Made by a program: the position numbers and the translations under genes. From positions 1 to 64,000 of the forward strand of contig CAMBDA010000008.1 of assembly GCA_945865175.1 (NCBI GenBank): a stretch of 64,000 bases of DNA, in the 5' to 3' direction. The DNA comes from an uncultured Prevotellaceae bacterium (GTDB lineage Bacteria > Bacteroidota > Bacteroidia > Bacteroidales > Bacteroidaceae). Positions 53,486 through 63,592 of this stretch are shown here, piece by piece. The notes beneath the pieces were generated by a model that did not search any database, was not told where the DNA came from, and was given only the letters and a program-made list of their open reading frames with translations. Position 1 is the first letter of the stretch; every line of letters starts with the position of its first letter.

Positions 53486-56029
53486 TTACCTGTCGGACAT
53501 TCTTCTGGCCCTGAAGGCCGGATAGAGGAGGCTGAACAGGAAAAGGACGGACAGGATGCCGAAAGAGAGGTAGGCAATACGCTCGGTGACATGGATGCTC
53601 TGGGGGTCGAAACGGAAAACGACCGTGTGCTTTCCGGGTTCCAGGCGAATGGCACGCAGTACATAGTCCACACGGCCAATCCCAACCTCCTTTCCGTCGA
53701 CCGTGCAGGTCCATTCGGGATAGTAGATGTCGCTGAACACAGCAACGCCGCCCTTTTGGCTGCTGGCCTCATAGGTGAGTTCGTTGGGCTGGTAACTGGT
53801 GAGGCGGATGGTGGCTGAAGGGTCGGCTGCTGCCTCGCCCAGCACCTCCTGGAAACGCTTGTCGGCTACAGCCGTGTGGCGTGTGTCCAGCCCGTGCAGA
53901 CCCATGATTTCAGCATCTGCATCTGCCACATAATCCACTCGGTCCACCATCCATGCATTGCCCAGTGCCCAGGGATTGGCCACGGCCACTTTCTGATGTC
54001 CGTCTTCTCCGCCGCCCAGAATGGCATACTTCATGTTGAGCATGCACAGCACAGGACACAGACTGTCCACCCGCACGCTGTCGAGCCGGCCGCCGCTGGT
54101 GACTGCCTCCCTCCGCAACCGCATCATCTCGGGCTGGATATGCTCCTCGATGAGCTCCTGGTAGCGGCGGAGCTTGGCTGCATGATAGCCGCCGATGCTC
54201 TTGTGGAAATAGGAGGTGGTGTTGTCGTTGAAGGTGCTGACCGTGAGGTTGAGCACACGGTAATAGGGATCGGTGTCCTGCAGGATGGACGTGTCGGCCT
54301 GGGAGGGCTGGAAGCTCTGGGCTTCGCTGCGGGGTGCCACAAACATGTCATCGTTGAGATAACGCTTGTTGATGCCCCACATGTCGCACAGGCACAGCAC
54401 AATGAGACAGGCCACCATCGGCACGGCCTTGATCTTGCCATAGCGCCATGCCAGCACTACCAGGGTGCCCACAGCCACTACGATGAAGCTGCGCATGGCA
54501 TCGGCGGTGAATATGGCCCTGCGCATCTCGCTCATGTTTGACAGTATCTGTCCCATCATCTCCTGTGGGATGTAGCCGGCCTGTACGTATTGGCTCATGT
54601 AATGGAGGTCGGCCTGCGACATATACTCGCCGAAGAACACGTCCGGCATGAGCCAGAACAGCAACGATATGCCGCCCGTGAGGCAGAAACTGATGGTAAG
54701 ATAATGGATGCGGGGCATATAGCGACCCTTGCCCTGGAGGCACTCGGGATGCTCTACCATCTGTCTGAGACCGAGCATGGCCAGCAGGGGAATGGTGAAT
54801 TCCGCAATGACCAGGATGGAGGCCACGGTGCGGAACTTGTCGTACATGGGCACGTAGTCAAGGAAGAAATCGGTGAAGCCCATGAAGTTCTTTCCCCAGG
54901 AAAGCAGGATGCTGAGGATGGTGGCAGCCAGAAGCGCCCATTTGAGGGGCCCCTTCACAATGAAGAGACTGAGCAGAAAGAGCGTGAGTACAAAGGCACC
55001 CACATATACCGGCCCGCTGGTGCCGGGCTGCTCGCCCCAGTATTGGGTGAAAGCACCATAGATGGGCGCAAACATGCTGTTGGCCTTCTCCATGGCTTTC
55101 GGACTGGCCGAGAGGGGCATGCTGGCCCCTCCCTTTGTGTTGGGCACAAGCAGTGTCCACGTCTCGCCTATTCCATAGCTCCAGGCGGTGATGTAGCTAC
55201 GCTCCAGGCCGCTACTGGTCTGGTCGGACGCATCCTTGGTCTTTTGGGTGAGTTCGCTCTTTCCGCGCATGCTCTCCTTGCTGTACTGCCAGGTGTGGTA
55301 GAGGTTGCTCAGATTGATGCACACACCCAGCAAACCTCCTAGCGCAAAGCAAAGGCTTCCGCGCCACCAGCCCTTAACGGTACGGGTGCGGACGGCATCC
55401 ACCAGAAAAGCCACCACCATGAAGGCCATCACAAAAAGGAAATAATAGCTCATCTGCACATGGTTGCTCAGGATTTGCAGGGCGGTGAAGAGGCCCGTGA
55501 GCACGATGCCCCACAGATAGCGCCCGCGATAGCAGAGGGCCATGCCCGCTATGGTGGGAGGGATGAAACAGAGCGTGAGCAGCTTCCAGATATGGCCGGC
55601 TGCTATGATGATGAAATAATAGCTGCTGAAGGCCCACAGGACAGCCCCTAGGGCCGACATCCATACACGGAAGTCGAAAGCGCGCAGCATGATATAGAAG
55701 CCCAGGAGCATCATGAACACATAGGCCGCTACGGTTGGAAGTCCCAGCTGGTAGACCGTCTCAATCAGGCTGAGGGTGCCTGTGCTAGGGTAGGAGGGGC
55801 TCATCTGGTAAGTGGGCATTCCACAGAAGATGGTATTGGTCCAGCGGGTGCGCTCCCCGTTGTGGGTCTGCCGGTATTGCTCCATCTCCTGGCTGGAGCC
55901 TACGGCGGCACTGTGGTCCATTCCGGTGAGCACCAGCCCATCGTTGATGGGATTGATGAAATAGAGCAGGCTGATGGCCACGAAGAACACCACAGCCAGA
56001 AGGTCGGGAATGATTTTCTTGTAGTTCAT
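53486..56029 (-). CDS. YfhO-family polytopic membrane protein
   Basis: The 847-residue protein has a short N-terminal cytoplasmic stretch, about 12 hydrophobic segments over residues 8-560 (for example LLAVVFFVAISLLYFI, MVVAFLVDAV), a soluble C-terminal domain (about 570-810, with LRAIRLEPGKHTVVFRFDP) and a final membrane segment (IAYLSFGILSVLFLFSLLY). The family includes proteins tied to glycosylation of lipoteichoic acid in Gram-positives and is common in Bacteroidetes; here the role is probably envelope-glycan related (inference). Confidence 0.88.
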   Translation of the reverse strand: MNYKKIIPDLLAVVFFVAISLLYFINPINDGLVLTGMDHSAAVGSSQEMEQYRQTHNGERTRWTNTIFCGMPTYQMSPSYPSTGTLSLIETVYQLGLPTVAAYVFMMLLGFYIMLRAFDFRVWMSALGAVLWAFSSYYFIIIAAGHIWKLLTLCFIPPTIAGMALCYRGRYLWGIVLTGLFTALQILSNHVQMSYYFLFVMAFMVVAFLVDAVRTRTVKGWWRGSLCFALGGLLGVCINLSNLYHTWQYSKESMRGKSELTQKTKDASDQTSSGLERSYITAWSYGIGETWTLLVPNTKGGASMPLSASPKAMEKANSMFAPIYGAFTQYWGEQPGTSGPVYVGAFVLTLFLLSLFIVKGPLKWALLAATILSILLSWGKNFMGFTDFFLDYVPMYDKFRTVASILVIAEFTIPLLAMLGLRQMVEHPECLQGKGRYMPRIHYLTISFCLTGGISLLFWLMPDVFFGEYMSQADLHYMSQYVQAGYIPQEMMGQILSNMSEMRRAIFTADAMRSFIVVAVGTLVVLAWRYGKIKAVPMVACLIVLCLCDMWGINKRYLNDDMFVAPRSEAQSFQPSQADTSILQDTDPYYRVLNLTVSTFNDNTTSYFHKSIGGYHAAKLRRYQELIEEHIQPEMMRLRREAVTSGGRLDSVRVDSLCPVLCMLNMKYAILGGGEDGHQKVAVANPWALGNAWMVDRVDYVADADAEIMGLHGLDTRHTAVADKRFQEVLGEAAADPSATIRLTSYQPNELTYEASSQKGGVAVFSDIYYPEWTCTVDGKEVGIGRVDYVLRAIRLEPGKHTVVFRFDPQSIHVTERIAYLSFGILSVLFLFSLLYPAFRARRMSDR

Positions 56030-56128
56030 ATATCGAAAGAATGAATGTTTGCAAAAAAACGGAAAAAAGCCGCAGCCCCCTGATGGGAATGCAGCTTTGT
56101 CCTTCTCTCAGTGGGCGTACGCAAGAGA

Positions 56129-56398
56129 TTATTTGCGCAGACCCAAAGCCTTGACGATGGCGCGGTAGCGCTCAATGTCACGCGACTTCAGATAGTTGAG
56201 CAGGCTACGACGCTTACCTACGAGGCCTGTGAGCGCACGCTCGGTGCTGTGGTCCTTGCGGTTCTGCTTCATGTGCTCGGTGAGGTGAGTGATGCGGCAG
56301 GTGAACAAGGCAATCTGGCTCTCTGCGCTACCGGTGTCGGTGGCACCCTGGCCATACTTCTCGAAAATCTCAACTTTCTTAGCTGAATCCAAATACAT
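56129..56398 (-). CDS. rpsO: 30S ribosomal protein S15
   Basis: The 89-residue protein has the S15 signature (GSAESQIALFTCRITHLTEH, then RRSLLNYLKSRDIERY). It binds 16S rRNA in the platform of the small subunit. Start is ATG 56398. It is divergent from typA. The promoter is the minus-strand TAACTTTG at 56487-56494. Confidence 0.98.
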   Translation of the reverse strand: MYLDSAKKVEIFEKYGQGATDTGSAESQIALFTCRITHLTEHMKQNRKDHSTERALTGLVGKRRSLLNYLKSRDIERYRAIVKALGLRK

Positions 56399-56486
56399 AA
56401 ATTTGATAATTTTTGGGGTTAAACTTGTTAGTCCGGGCAGCCTGCTTCCACACGCTGGTAGCCACTGCTCTCGGAAATGCGGGTGC

Positions 56487-56494
56487 AAAGTTAT
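56487..56494 (-). promoter_or_regulatory. Bacteroidetes -7 box for rpsO
   Basis: Minus-strand TAACTTTG, 89 nt upstream of the rpsO start, leaving a leader long enough for autoregulation by S15. No leader structure was modelled. Confidence 0.55.
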
Positions 56495-56533
56495 AAATTT
56501 TTTGTGAGCCGGTGTTGCTTTATGCCGCTTTTT

Positions 56534-56564
56534 TTTGAGGTTCGGCCATTTTTTTGTAATTTTG
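56534..56564 (+). promoter_or_regulatory. Promoter of typA
   Basis: TTTG (56534-56537), a 19-bp spacer and TAATTTTG (56557-56564), 23 nt before the typA ATG. Confidence 0.6.
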
Positions 56565-56587
56565 CACCCGACTTTTAAGGTTAATTT

Positions 56588-58396
56588 ATGCAGAATATAA
56601 GAAATATTGCCATTATCGCCCATGTTGACCATGGCAAAACCACACTCGTGGACAAAATGTTGCTGGCGGGCAACCTGTTCCGCAGCAATCAGCAGACAGG
56701 GGAGCTGATGCTCGACAACAATGAACTGGAAAGGGAACGCGGAATCACCATTCTTTCCAAAAACGTATCCATCAACTATAAGGACACAAAAATCAACATT
56801 ATCGACACCCCGGGACACAGCGATTTCGGCGGCGAGGTGGAGCGCGTGCTCAACATGGCCGACGGATGTCTCCTGCTGGTGGATGCCTTTGAAGGTCCCA
56901 TGCCCCAGACACGCTTCGTGCTGCAAAAGGCGTTGCAGATAGGCCTGAAGCCCGTCGTGGTCATCAACAAGGTGGACAAACCCAACTGCAGGCCCGAGGA
57001 GGTGTACGAGATGGTGTTCGACCTCATGTGCGACCTGGATGCCACCGAGGAGCAGCTCGACTTTCCTGTCATCTATGGCTCGGCCAAGACGGGCTGGATG
57101 GGCGCTGACTGGAGTACACCCACGGAAGACATCACCTACCTGCTGGATGCCATCCTCACCCATATCCCTGCGCCACAGCAGCTGGAGGGCACGCCGCAGA
57201 TGCTCATCACGTCGCTCGACTACAGCAACTACACCGGGCGCATTGCCGTGGGGCGCGTGCATCGTGGCACCCTGAGGGAAGGCATGAACGTGACCATCGT
57301 GCACCGCAACGGCGAGAAGGAAAAAACCAAGATAAAGGAGCTGCACACCTTCACCGGCATGGGCAGGCAGAAGATCCAGGAAGTGTCGAGTGGAGACATC
57401 TGTGCCATCATCGGACTGGAAAACTTTGAGATTGGCGACACCATCTGCGACTTTGAGAATCCCGAGGCCCTTCCGCCCATCAGCATCGACGAGCCCACCA
57501 TGAGCATGCTCTTCACCATCAACGACTCGCCCTTCTTCGGGAAGGAAGGCAAGTTCTGCACCAGCCGCCACATCAATGACCGCCTGCAGAAGGAACTGGA
57601 GAAGAACCTGGCCCTGCGCGTGGAGCTGGCCGAAGGCTACACCGACCGCTGGATTGTGAGCGGGCGCGGTGTGCTCCACCTGAGTGTGCTCATTGAAACC
57701 ATGCGACGCGAAGGCTACGAGCTGCAGGTGGGACAGCCGCAGGTCATCTACAAGGAAATCGATGGCGTGAAGTGCGAGCCCATAGAGGAGCTTACCATCA
57801 ATGTGCCCGAGGAATTCTCGAGCAAGATGATAGACATGGTTACCCGCCGGAAGGGCGAGATGGTGAGCATGGAAAACCAGGGGGAACGCGTGAACATCGA
57901 GTTCAATATCCCCAGCCGCGGCATCATCGGCCTTCGCACCAATATGCTCACCGCATCCCAGGGAGAGGCCATCATCGCCCACAGGTTCAAGGAATACCAG
58001 CCCTTCAAGGGCGAAATCAGCCGTCGCACCAACGGTTCCATGATTAGCATGGAAACAGGTACGGCCTTTGCCTACAGCATCAACAACCTGCAGGACCGCG
58101 GCAAGTTCTTCATCGAGCCGCAGGAGCAGGTGTATGCTGGCCAGGTGGTGGGAGAGCATGTCCACGACAACGACCTGGTGGTGAATGTCACCAAGGCCAA
58201 GCAACTCACCAACATGCGAGCCAGCGGCTCGGATGAGAAGGCCCGCATCATCCCCGCCACGGTGTTCAGCCTGGAAGAAGCGCTTGAATACATCAAGGAG
58301 GACGAATACGTGGAGGTGACGCCCAAGAGCATGCGCATGCGCAAGATTATCCTCGACCATCTGGAACGCAAGCGTGCCAACCGCTCCGAGTCATAA
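56588..58396 (+). CDS. typA: Ribosome-associated GTPase TypA/BipA
   Basis: The 602-residue protein has the translational GTPase motifs AHVDHGKTT (G1), RGITILSK (G2), [16 protein letters not shown] (G3) and NKVDKPN (G4), then EF-G-like domains and the BipA-specific C-terminus ([20 protein letters not shown]). BipA aids ribosome assembly and stress growth. Length is normal. Confidence 0.97.
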   Translation: MQNIRNIAIIAHVDHGKTTLVDKMLLAGNLFRSNQQTGELMLDNNELERERGITILSKNVSINYKDTKINIIDTPGHSDFGGEVERVLNMADGCLLLVDAFEGPMPQTRFVLQKALQIGLKPVVVINKVDKPNCRPEEVYEMVFDLMCDLDATEEQLDFPVIYGSAKTGWMGADWSTPTEDITYLLDAILTHIPAPQQLEGTPQMLITSLDYSNYTGRIAVGRVHRGTLREGMNVTIVHRNGEKEKTKIKELHTFTGMGRQKIQEVSSGDICAIIGLENFEIGDTICDFENPEALPPISIDEPTMSMLFTINDSPFFGKEGKFCTSRHINDRLQKELEKNLALRVELAEGYTDRWIVSGRGVLHLSVLIETMRREGYELQVGQPQVIYKEIDGVKCEPIEELTINVPEEFSSKMIDMVTRRKGEMVSMENQGERVNIEFNIPSRGIIGLRTNMLTASQGEAIIAHRFKEYQPFKGEISRRTNGSMISMETGTAFAYSINNLQDRGKFFIEPQEQVYAGQVVGEHVHDNDLVVNVTKAKQLTNMRASGSDEKARIIPATVFSLEEALEYIKEDEYVEVTPKSMRMRKIILDHLERKRANRSES

Positions 58397-58459
58397 GCAA
58401 ACGGAATATCCATACCCCCCCAAAAAAAACAAGGCGTTATACATTAATACAATATAATA

Positions 58460-60367
58460 ATGAAAAAGACCATCCTCTCGTTTGGAATGGCAACTCTCCT
58501 TGCCTGCCAGACACAAGCCCAGCATACAAACACGGGCTACTATCAGGACCTGATGGCCGACACGTGGGTGGCAACCGACGCTGTGGGGCGCACCATGCCC
58601 TCCGGTTCGGAATGCCCGCTGAAGACGGACAAGGCACGCACCGTGGGAATCTTCTACATCACCTGGCATACACCGGGGCTGCACAACGGACAACCCTATC
58701 TGGCCGATGTGACCAAAGTACTGACAAAGGACCCCAATGCCAGCCGCTCCGATGAGGGGTGGCCCACATGTTCCGGCATGGGCTCCTACCATTGGGGAGA
58801 ACCCGAAGCCGGCTACTTCCTGAGTCAGGACGAATGGGTGATAAGGCGCGACATGTCGATGCTGGTGGATGCCGGTGTGGACATGATTATCCTGGATGTC
58901 ACCAATGCCGTCCTGTACTGGGACGAATGGGAAGTGCTCATGCGCACGATGGAAGCCATGAAGAAGGAGGGCAACAAGGTGCCGCAGTTCTGCTTCTGGG
59001 CCTTCAACGGCAACGTCATCACTGTGGTGCAACAGCTCTATGACAAGTTCTACCGCACGCCCCGCTACCAGGACCTCTGGTTCTACTGGCAAGGCAAACC
59101 CCTGCTGCTCTACAATGCAACCCCCAGCGTGGATGCCAATGTGGGAGGCGGGGAAAAGAACTTTTCGGACTATCCTCAGGAGATAAAGGATTTCTTCACA
59201 CTGCGCAACATGTGGTGGGGCTATTACAAGTGGGCAGGCCACCGCTATGTGGGCACCGAGGGCAACTGGAGTTTCGGTCTGGACCTGGGCGACGAGAACG
59301 TGGCGGCCATGACACCCCAGGAACTGGCTTCCAAGTGGAAAGGACGCTGCGAGGAAATGCCCGTAACACCTGCACAGCATCCCATGTCGAACGTGGGCAA
59401 GTGCTGGACACGACAGGGGAAGGAACCGGAACTGGACATGATGGACATGCCCAAGCGTGCCTTCGTGCCTGCCCTTGGCGAGGAAAGGGACAATCCCGTG
59501 GAATACGGCATCTATTTCCAGGACAGATGGAACGAAGCCCTAGAGGTGGACCCCGATTTTGTGTATCTCAACGACTGGAACGAATGGACGGCGGGCAAGT
59601 ATGTCAGCGGTAAGGACCCCGGTGGCCATGTTCCTGGTCCCGACGGATTCCTGGAGCGCAAGAACCCCTTCTATTTTGTGGACCAGTACAATGCCGAGTT
59701 CAACCGCACCATCTCACCGATGAAGGGCGGCTATACCGACAACTACTACATGCAGATGGTACAGAACATCCGCAGATATAAGGGTGTGCGACCCATTCCC
59801 GTGAACCAAGGCATCCACAAGATGGCAGTGGATGGCAGAATGGATGACTGGGAGCCTGTGGAGGTCACCTATTATGACACACGTGGCGACATCGCCCATC
59901 GCGACCACGACGGTTACGGCAACCTGCATTATGTGAACACCAGCGGGCGCAACGACATTGTCAAGAGCAAGGTGGCCTATGACGGCAAGACATTCTATTT
60001 CTATGCAGAGACTGCTAACAAGCTCTCCCCGGAAACCGACCCCCGATGGATGATGCTCTTCATCGACACCGACCGCAATAGCCAGACAGGGTGGAACGGC
60101 TACGACTACATGGTGAGCCAGCGGATGCTGCGCCGCTACAATGCAGCCGACCGCAGATGGGAGGACGTGTGTCCCGTGGAAATGGCCGTAGCCGACCATG
60201 CGCTGGAGTTGTCCGTATCTCGCAGGCAAATGCGTGCACAGGCAAGCGGATTCGACTTCAAATGGGCTGACAATCCTGCCAATATCGATGATATCATGTC
60301 GTTCTGCACCGATGGTGACACTGCACCCAACCGGCGCTTCAACTACCGCTATCTGTGGAGCAAGTGA
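58460..60367 (+). CDS. GH71/99-like secreted protein with C-terminal carbohydrate-binding-like domain
   Basis: The 635-residue protein has a signal peptide (GMATLLACQTQAQ). A TIM-barrel-like region of about 400 residues resembles GH71/GH99 relatives (KARTVGIFYITWHTPG, VDMIILDVTNAVLYW, FVYLNDWNEWTAGKY with candidate acidic residues). The C-terminal domain (about 465-630, GRMDDWEPVEVTYYD, WMMLFIDTDRNSQTGW) is of the CBM9/DOMON-like type. The substrate is unknown; alpha-mannan or host glycans are possible for relatives. No SusC/D pair is nearby. Confidence 0.65.
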   Translation: MKKTILSFGMATLLACQTQAQHTNTGYYQDLMADTWVATDAVGRTMPSGSECPLKTDKARTVGIFYITWHTPGLHNGQPYLADVTKVLTKDPNASRSDEGWPTCSGMGSYHWGEPEAGYFLSQDEWVIRRDMSMLVDAGVDMIILDVTNAVLYWDEWEVLMRTMEAMKKEGNKVPQFCFWAFNGNVITVVQQLYDKFYRTPRYQDLWFYWQGKPLLLYNATPSVDANVGGGEKNFSDYPQEIKDFFTLRNMWWGYYKWAGHRYVGTEGNWSFGLDLGDENVAAMTPQELASKWKGRCEEMPVTPAQHPMSNVGKCWTRQGKEPELDMMDMPKRAFVPALGEERDNPVEYGIYFQDRWNEALEVDPDFVYLNDWNEWTAGKYVSGKDPGGHVPGPDGFLERKNPFYFVDQYNAEFNRTISPMKGGYTDNYYMQMVQNIRRYKGVRPIPVNQGIHKMAVDGRMDDWEPVEVTYYDTRGDIAHRDHDGYGNLHYVNTSGRNDIVKSKVAYDGKTFYFYAETANKLSPETDPRWMMLFIDTDRNSQTGWNGYDYMVSQRMLRRYNAADRRWEDVCPVEMAVADHALELSVSRRQMRAQASGFDFKWADNPANIDDIMSFCTDGDTAPNRRFNYRYLWSK

Positions 60368-61067
60368 GCATGCCTATCACCTGACTGTCCTTCAGCATCA
60401 CGCGCGACATGGGGTCGAGCATCATGCTGAAGGCAGAACGAGTGGGCTCGTACACCAGAAACCCTACATCCAGCCCTTTCAGCTGACCGTGGAAATAGGG
60501 GTACCAGGCACGGCCGACAATGAGTGTGTTCACCTGTCCGCTGCTGGCAATACGGTGGATGCGGGTGACCACGCTGTCCTTCTGCTGCTCCGAGAGGGTG
60601 GAAGGTAGCGGTGCCTCCCATGCGTAGGCCGTGTGTACACTCAGAAGGGTGAGCTTGCGCATAAGGTCCCATCGGTCGGTCTCCACCACGATGCGCACCG
60701 GCTCCACCTCATGACGAGTGGCGCTTCCTATCACGCTGTACAGGAAACTGTCGAAGTTGCGTGCGTCCAGACTGTCTGCCACTATCCACACACGGCACCA
60801 GGGATGGCTTTGCAGGAAGGCGAAGCAGGAGTCTATATGGGCAAATCCCTGTGAAGACCCGCTCACCATCCACAGACTGTCTGCCTTGGGACACATGTGC
60901 ATGCGGAAACCTCCGAACGCTCCCTCTTCCCTTTTTCCCGTCCGGATACCCTCATAGTTTTCACACCAGAGCCACTTGGCATTGTGGGTAGACAGATGCC
61001 ACGACCATGCCACATATGCGCCCCCCAGCAAAAAGAGGGCAAAAACGAGTATTTTCAGTGTTTTCAT
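60339..61067 (-). CDS. Membrane-anchored protein of unknown function
   Basis: The 242-residue protein has an N-terminal membrane anchor or signal (ILVFALFLLGGAYVAWSW) and a soluble domain with FAHIDSCFAFLQSHPWCRVW and VNTLIVGRAWYPYFHGQ. ATG 61067 is preferred to one five codons earlier, because only it places the hydrophobic stretch directly behind a short basic start (MKTLK). I do not recognise the family. Its end overlaps the convergent GH71/99-like gene by 29 bp. Confidence 0.65.
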   Translation of the reverse strand: MKTLKILVFALFLLGGAYVAWSWHLSTHNAKWLWCENYEGIRTGKREEGAFGGFRMHMCPKADSLWMVSGSSQGFAHIDSCFAFLQSHPWCRVWIVADSLDARNFDSFLYSVIGSATRHEVEPVRIVVETDRWDLMRKLTLLSVHTAYAWEAPLPSTLSEQQKDSVVTRIHRIASSGQVNTLIVGRAWYPYFHGQLKGLDVGFLVYEPTRSAFSMMLDPMSRVMLKDSQVIGMLTCSTDSGS

Positions 61068-61164
61068 ACTGCAAAGAAACACATTTTGGCGGACATTCCC
61101 AAATCACACCCTTCCTTCGTGCATTTTTTACGCGCAAAAATGCATATAAATCGAAAGAAATCCC

Positions 61165-61172
61165 TACTTTTG
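61165..61172 (+). promoter_or_regulatory. -7 box of the glycan cluster
   Basis: TACTTTTG, 21 nt before the ATG at 61194. No convincing -33 element. Confidence 0.45.
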
Positions 61173-61193
61173 TGGGCGAATTACATCAAAACG

Positions 61194-61910
61194 ATGAAAA
61201 AACTGCATATTATCACCCCTGTAAAGGACTCTATCCACACCACTCTGGACACCATCAAGGCTGTCATGCTGTCCAGGGTGAACATTCCTTATTTATATAC
61301 GGTATACAACGATAATTCCACACCAGAGAACACGGCACAGCTGGAGGAAGCCAGAAAGAAGTACGGCTTCCGGCTCATCCATGTGAACAGTCTCACCCCG
61401 CATCCGTCGCCCAACTACCTGTTCGTGCTGCAACATGCCCAGAAGGAAGCCATCGACAACCAGGCCGCCCTCTGCATTGTAGAGAGCGATGTGACGGTGA
61501 TGCCCGACACGCTGCAGCAGCTCTATGAGGGTGCCTGCAGCAGTGCTGAATGCGGCATTGCCTCGGCTGTCACCGTAGACGAAAAGGGAGTCATCAATTA
61601 TCCCTACCTCTATGCCAAGGGGTGGGAGGGGCGTGTGGTGGACAATTCCAGGCACCAGAGCTTCTGCTGCTCGTTGCTCACCCTGGACCTACTGCGAAAA
61701 TTCGATTTCAGACAGCTCAATCCCGAGAAGAACTGGTTCGACGTGACCATCTCACACCAGTCGCTGGCCCTGGGCTTTCACAACTATCTCTTCACCACAC
61801 TCCCCGTGGTGCACCGTCCCCACCAAAGTCGTCCGTGGAAACAGCTCAAGTATAAAAACCCCCTGCTCTATTATTGGAAAAAGTTCACCAAAGGCCTCGA
61901 CAGGATATGA
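61194..61910 (+). CDS. GT-A family (GT2-like) glycosyltransferase
   Basis: The 238-residue protein starts MKKLHIITPVKDSIHTTLDT. It has the GT2 opening with VYNDNSTPENTAQLEE and a candidate metal-binding ESD in LCIVESDVTVMPDT. The acceptor is unknown. I chose ATG 61194, which follows the promoter directly, although the frame is open further upstream. The kinase gene overlaps its stop by four bases, and a second GT2 gene follows, suggesting a lipid A/core or surface-glycan operon. Confidence 0.8.
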   Translation: MKKLHIITPVKDSIHTTLDTIKAVMLSRVNIPYLYTVYNDNSTPENTAQLEEARKKYGFRLIHVNSLTPHPSPNYLFVLQHAQKEAIDNQAALCIVESDVTVMPDTLQQLYEGACSSAECGIASAVTVDEKGVINYPYLYAKGWEGRVVDNSRHQSFCCSLLTLDLLRKFDFRQLNPEKNWFDVTISHQSLALGFHNYLFTTLPVVHRPHQSRPWKQLKYKNPLLYYWKKFTKGLDRI

Positions 61911-62665
61911 TAAAGAAGCAATTCTCACTGTGCCATCCCTCGGTGATGCAGCTTGCCGAAGGTTATGATGACCTTCAGGACTTTGTGGCCTCGTTGCCTG
62001 CACGCTTCAAGCAGAAAGAGGGAACACTCATACACGACGGACGTAACAAGTTGCGCGAAATCCTGTACAAAGACCATAGTTATGTGGTGAAGGCCTACAG
62101 GAAGCCCAACCCCTTGAATCGGCTCGTATACGGCCTGTTGCGCCCCTCCAAGGCCAAACGGAGCTATGACAACGCATTGTTGCTGAAACAGATATATGTG
62201 GGTACTCCCGACCCTGTTGCCTATCTCAACGTGCGCAACGGCCTGCTCTTCACACACAGTTTCCTGGTAACGCGCAAGTCGGCCTGCAGGTATCGCTATG
62301 ACCAGCTCTTCACCTCCCACAAGGAGATGCAGGAGGCCGTAGTACGCGAGGTGGGACGCGTCACAGCGATGCTCCACGAGAACCGGCTCTCTCATCTCGA
62401 CTACGGCCGGGGCAACATCCTTTTCGACTTTGATGGCAAGGGCAATGTAATCCTGGAGCTGGTGGACCTTAACCGCATGCGGCATGGAAAGGTGGACATA
62501 AAGGCTGGCTGCAAAAACCTGGAACGGTTGCCTGCTACCGCGCAGATGCACCGCTGGATGGCCCATGAATATGCAATGTCCAGAGACTTTGACGAGGAGG
62601 AATGCTACCGCCTCATGAGGGCTTATCGTAAGGTGCAGCCGGGGCAAGTGGAGGGGGAATTCTGA
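61907..62665 (+). CDS. Lipopolysaccharide kinase (Kdo/WaaP family)
   Basis: The 252-residue protein starts in an ATGA overlap (MIKKQFSLCHPSVMQL). It has a protein-kinase-like fold with catalytic loop SHLDYGRGNILFDF (near residue 163) and metal-binding Asp in LVDLNRM. Family members phosphorylate Kdo or heptose of the LPS inner core in the cytoplasm. The context between two glycosyltransferases supports this. Confidence 0.85.
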   Translation: MIKKQFSLCHPSVMQLAEGYDDLQDFVASLPARFKQKEGTLIHDGRNKLREILYKDHSYVVKAYRKPNPLNRLVYGLLRPSKAKRSYDNALLLKQIYVGTPDPVAYLNVRNGLLFTHSFLVTRKSACRYRYDQLFTSHKEMQEAVVREVGRVTAMLHENRLSHLDYGRGNILFDFDGKGNVILELVDLNRMRHGKVDIKAGCKNLERLPATAQMHRWMAHEYAMSRDFDEEECYRLMRAYRKVQPGQVEGEF

Positions 62666-62693
62666 ACCAACCATTATCCAAAAGGTAAAAAAA

Positions 62694-63584
62694 ATGACCG
62701 TCATTACAGTAATCGTTACATACAACCGGCGCCAGCTGCTCATCCAATGTGTGGAGGCAGTACGCCGCAACCGGCCGGAGAAAATCATCGTGGTGAACAA
62801 CGGTAGTACCGACGGCACCCGCGAATGGCTCGACCAGCAAACCGACCTCCACGTCATCCATCAGGAGAACGTAGGTGGCTCGGGTGGCTTCTGCAGGGGT
62901 ATGCAGGAGGCGCTCTGTATGGGAGGAGACGCCATATGGTGCATGGATGACGATGTGCGTCCCCATGATGACTGTCTCGACCACATGCGTCCCTATATGG
63001 ACAGCTTCAATGCCGGCATCATTGCCCCCAGGCGCATCATGGACGGCAAGGTGTTCACCAATGATTTCTGCCGGTACAATCTCTATAACCCCGTTGCCTC
63101 GCTCTATGCCGACCGCATCAGACACAAGACGGTGGACCATCCCATCGACATAGCCGGCACGGCCTTTGAGGGGCTCTTTGTACGCCGCGACGTAGTGGAA
63201 CAGATAGGACTGCCCAACAAGGACCTCTTCATTTTCTGTGATGATACCGATTTCTGCCTCCGCGCTTATCTGTGTGGCTACCGCATTCTGTATGTGCCCC
63301 ATGCGCTCATGGACAAGGAGAATCTCTCCGGCAAGGACACATGGGCGGAAAGACAGCAAAAGAAAAAGTGGAAACGATTCTACCAGATTCGCAATTCCAC
63401 TTATCTCAACCATCATTACGGACAAAACTGGACGGTACGCTACCTGCGAGGTCTGATTACGCTCTCCGGCTATGTGCTCACCGTCCTTGCTACAGCGCCT
63501 TTCAGCAAGGGCTACAGCCTGTGCGACATACCCCGTTTCTGGAAGGCCTACACAGATGGAATAAACGAGCGACTGGGGCGATAG
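62694..63584 (+). CDS. GT2 glycosyltransferase (rhamnosyl/galactofuranosyl-type)
   Basis: The 296-residue protein opens VITVIVTYNRRQLL and has VNNGSTDGTREW, IWCMDDDVRPHDD (near residue 84, the DxD site) and FIFCDDTDFCLRAY with the likely catalytic Asp. A C-terminal tail is amphipathic. The arrangement resembles GlfT2-like and rhamnosyl transferases. Third gene of the glycan cluster, 28 bp after the kinase gene. Confidence 0.88.
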   Translation: MTVITVIVTYNRRQLLIQCVEAVRRNRPEKIIVVNNGSTDGTREWLDQQTDLHVIHQENVGGSGGFCRGMQEALCMGGDAIWCMDDDVRPHDDCLDHMRPYMDSFNAGIIAPRRIMDGKVFTNDFCRYNLYNPVASLYADRIRHKTVDHPIDIAGTAFEGLFVRRDVVEQIGLPNKDLFIFCDDTDFCLRAYLCGYRILYVPHALMDKENLSGKDTWAERQQKKKWKRFYQIRNSTYLNHHYGQNWTVRYLRGLITLSGYVLTVLATAPFSKGYSLCDIPRFWKAYTDGINERLGR

Positions 63585-63592
63585 TTCATTCC

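Noticed and set aside
56399-58360. Long minus-strand extension upstream of rpsO
   Set aside because: The frame stays open only because it runs antisense to typA. S15 starts at 56398 with normal length.
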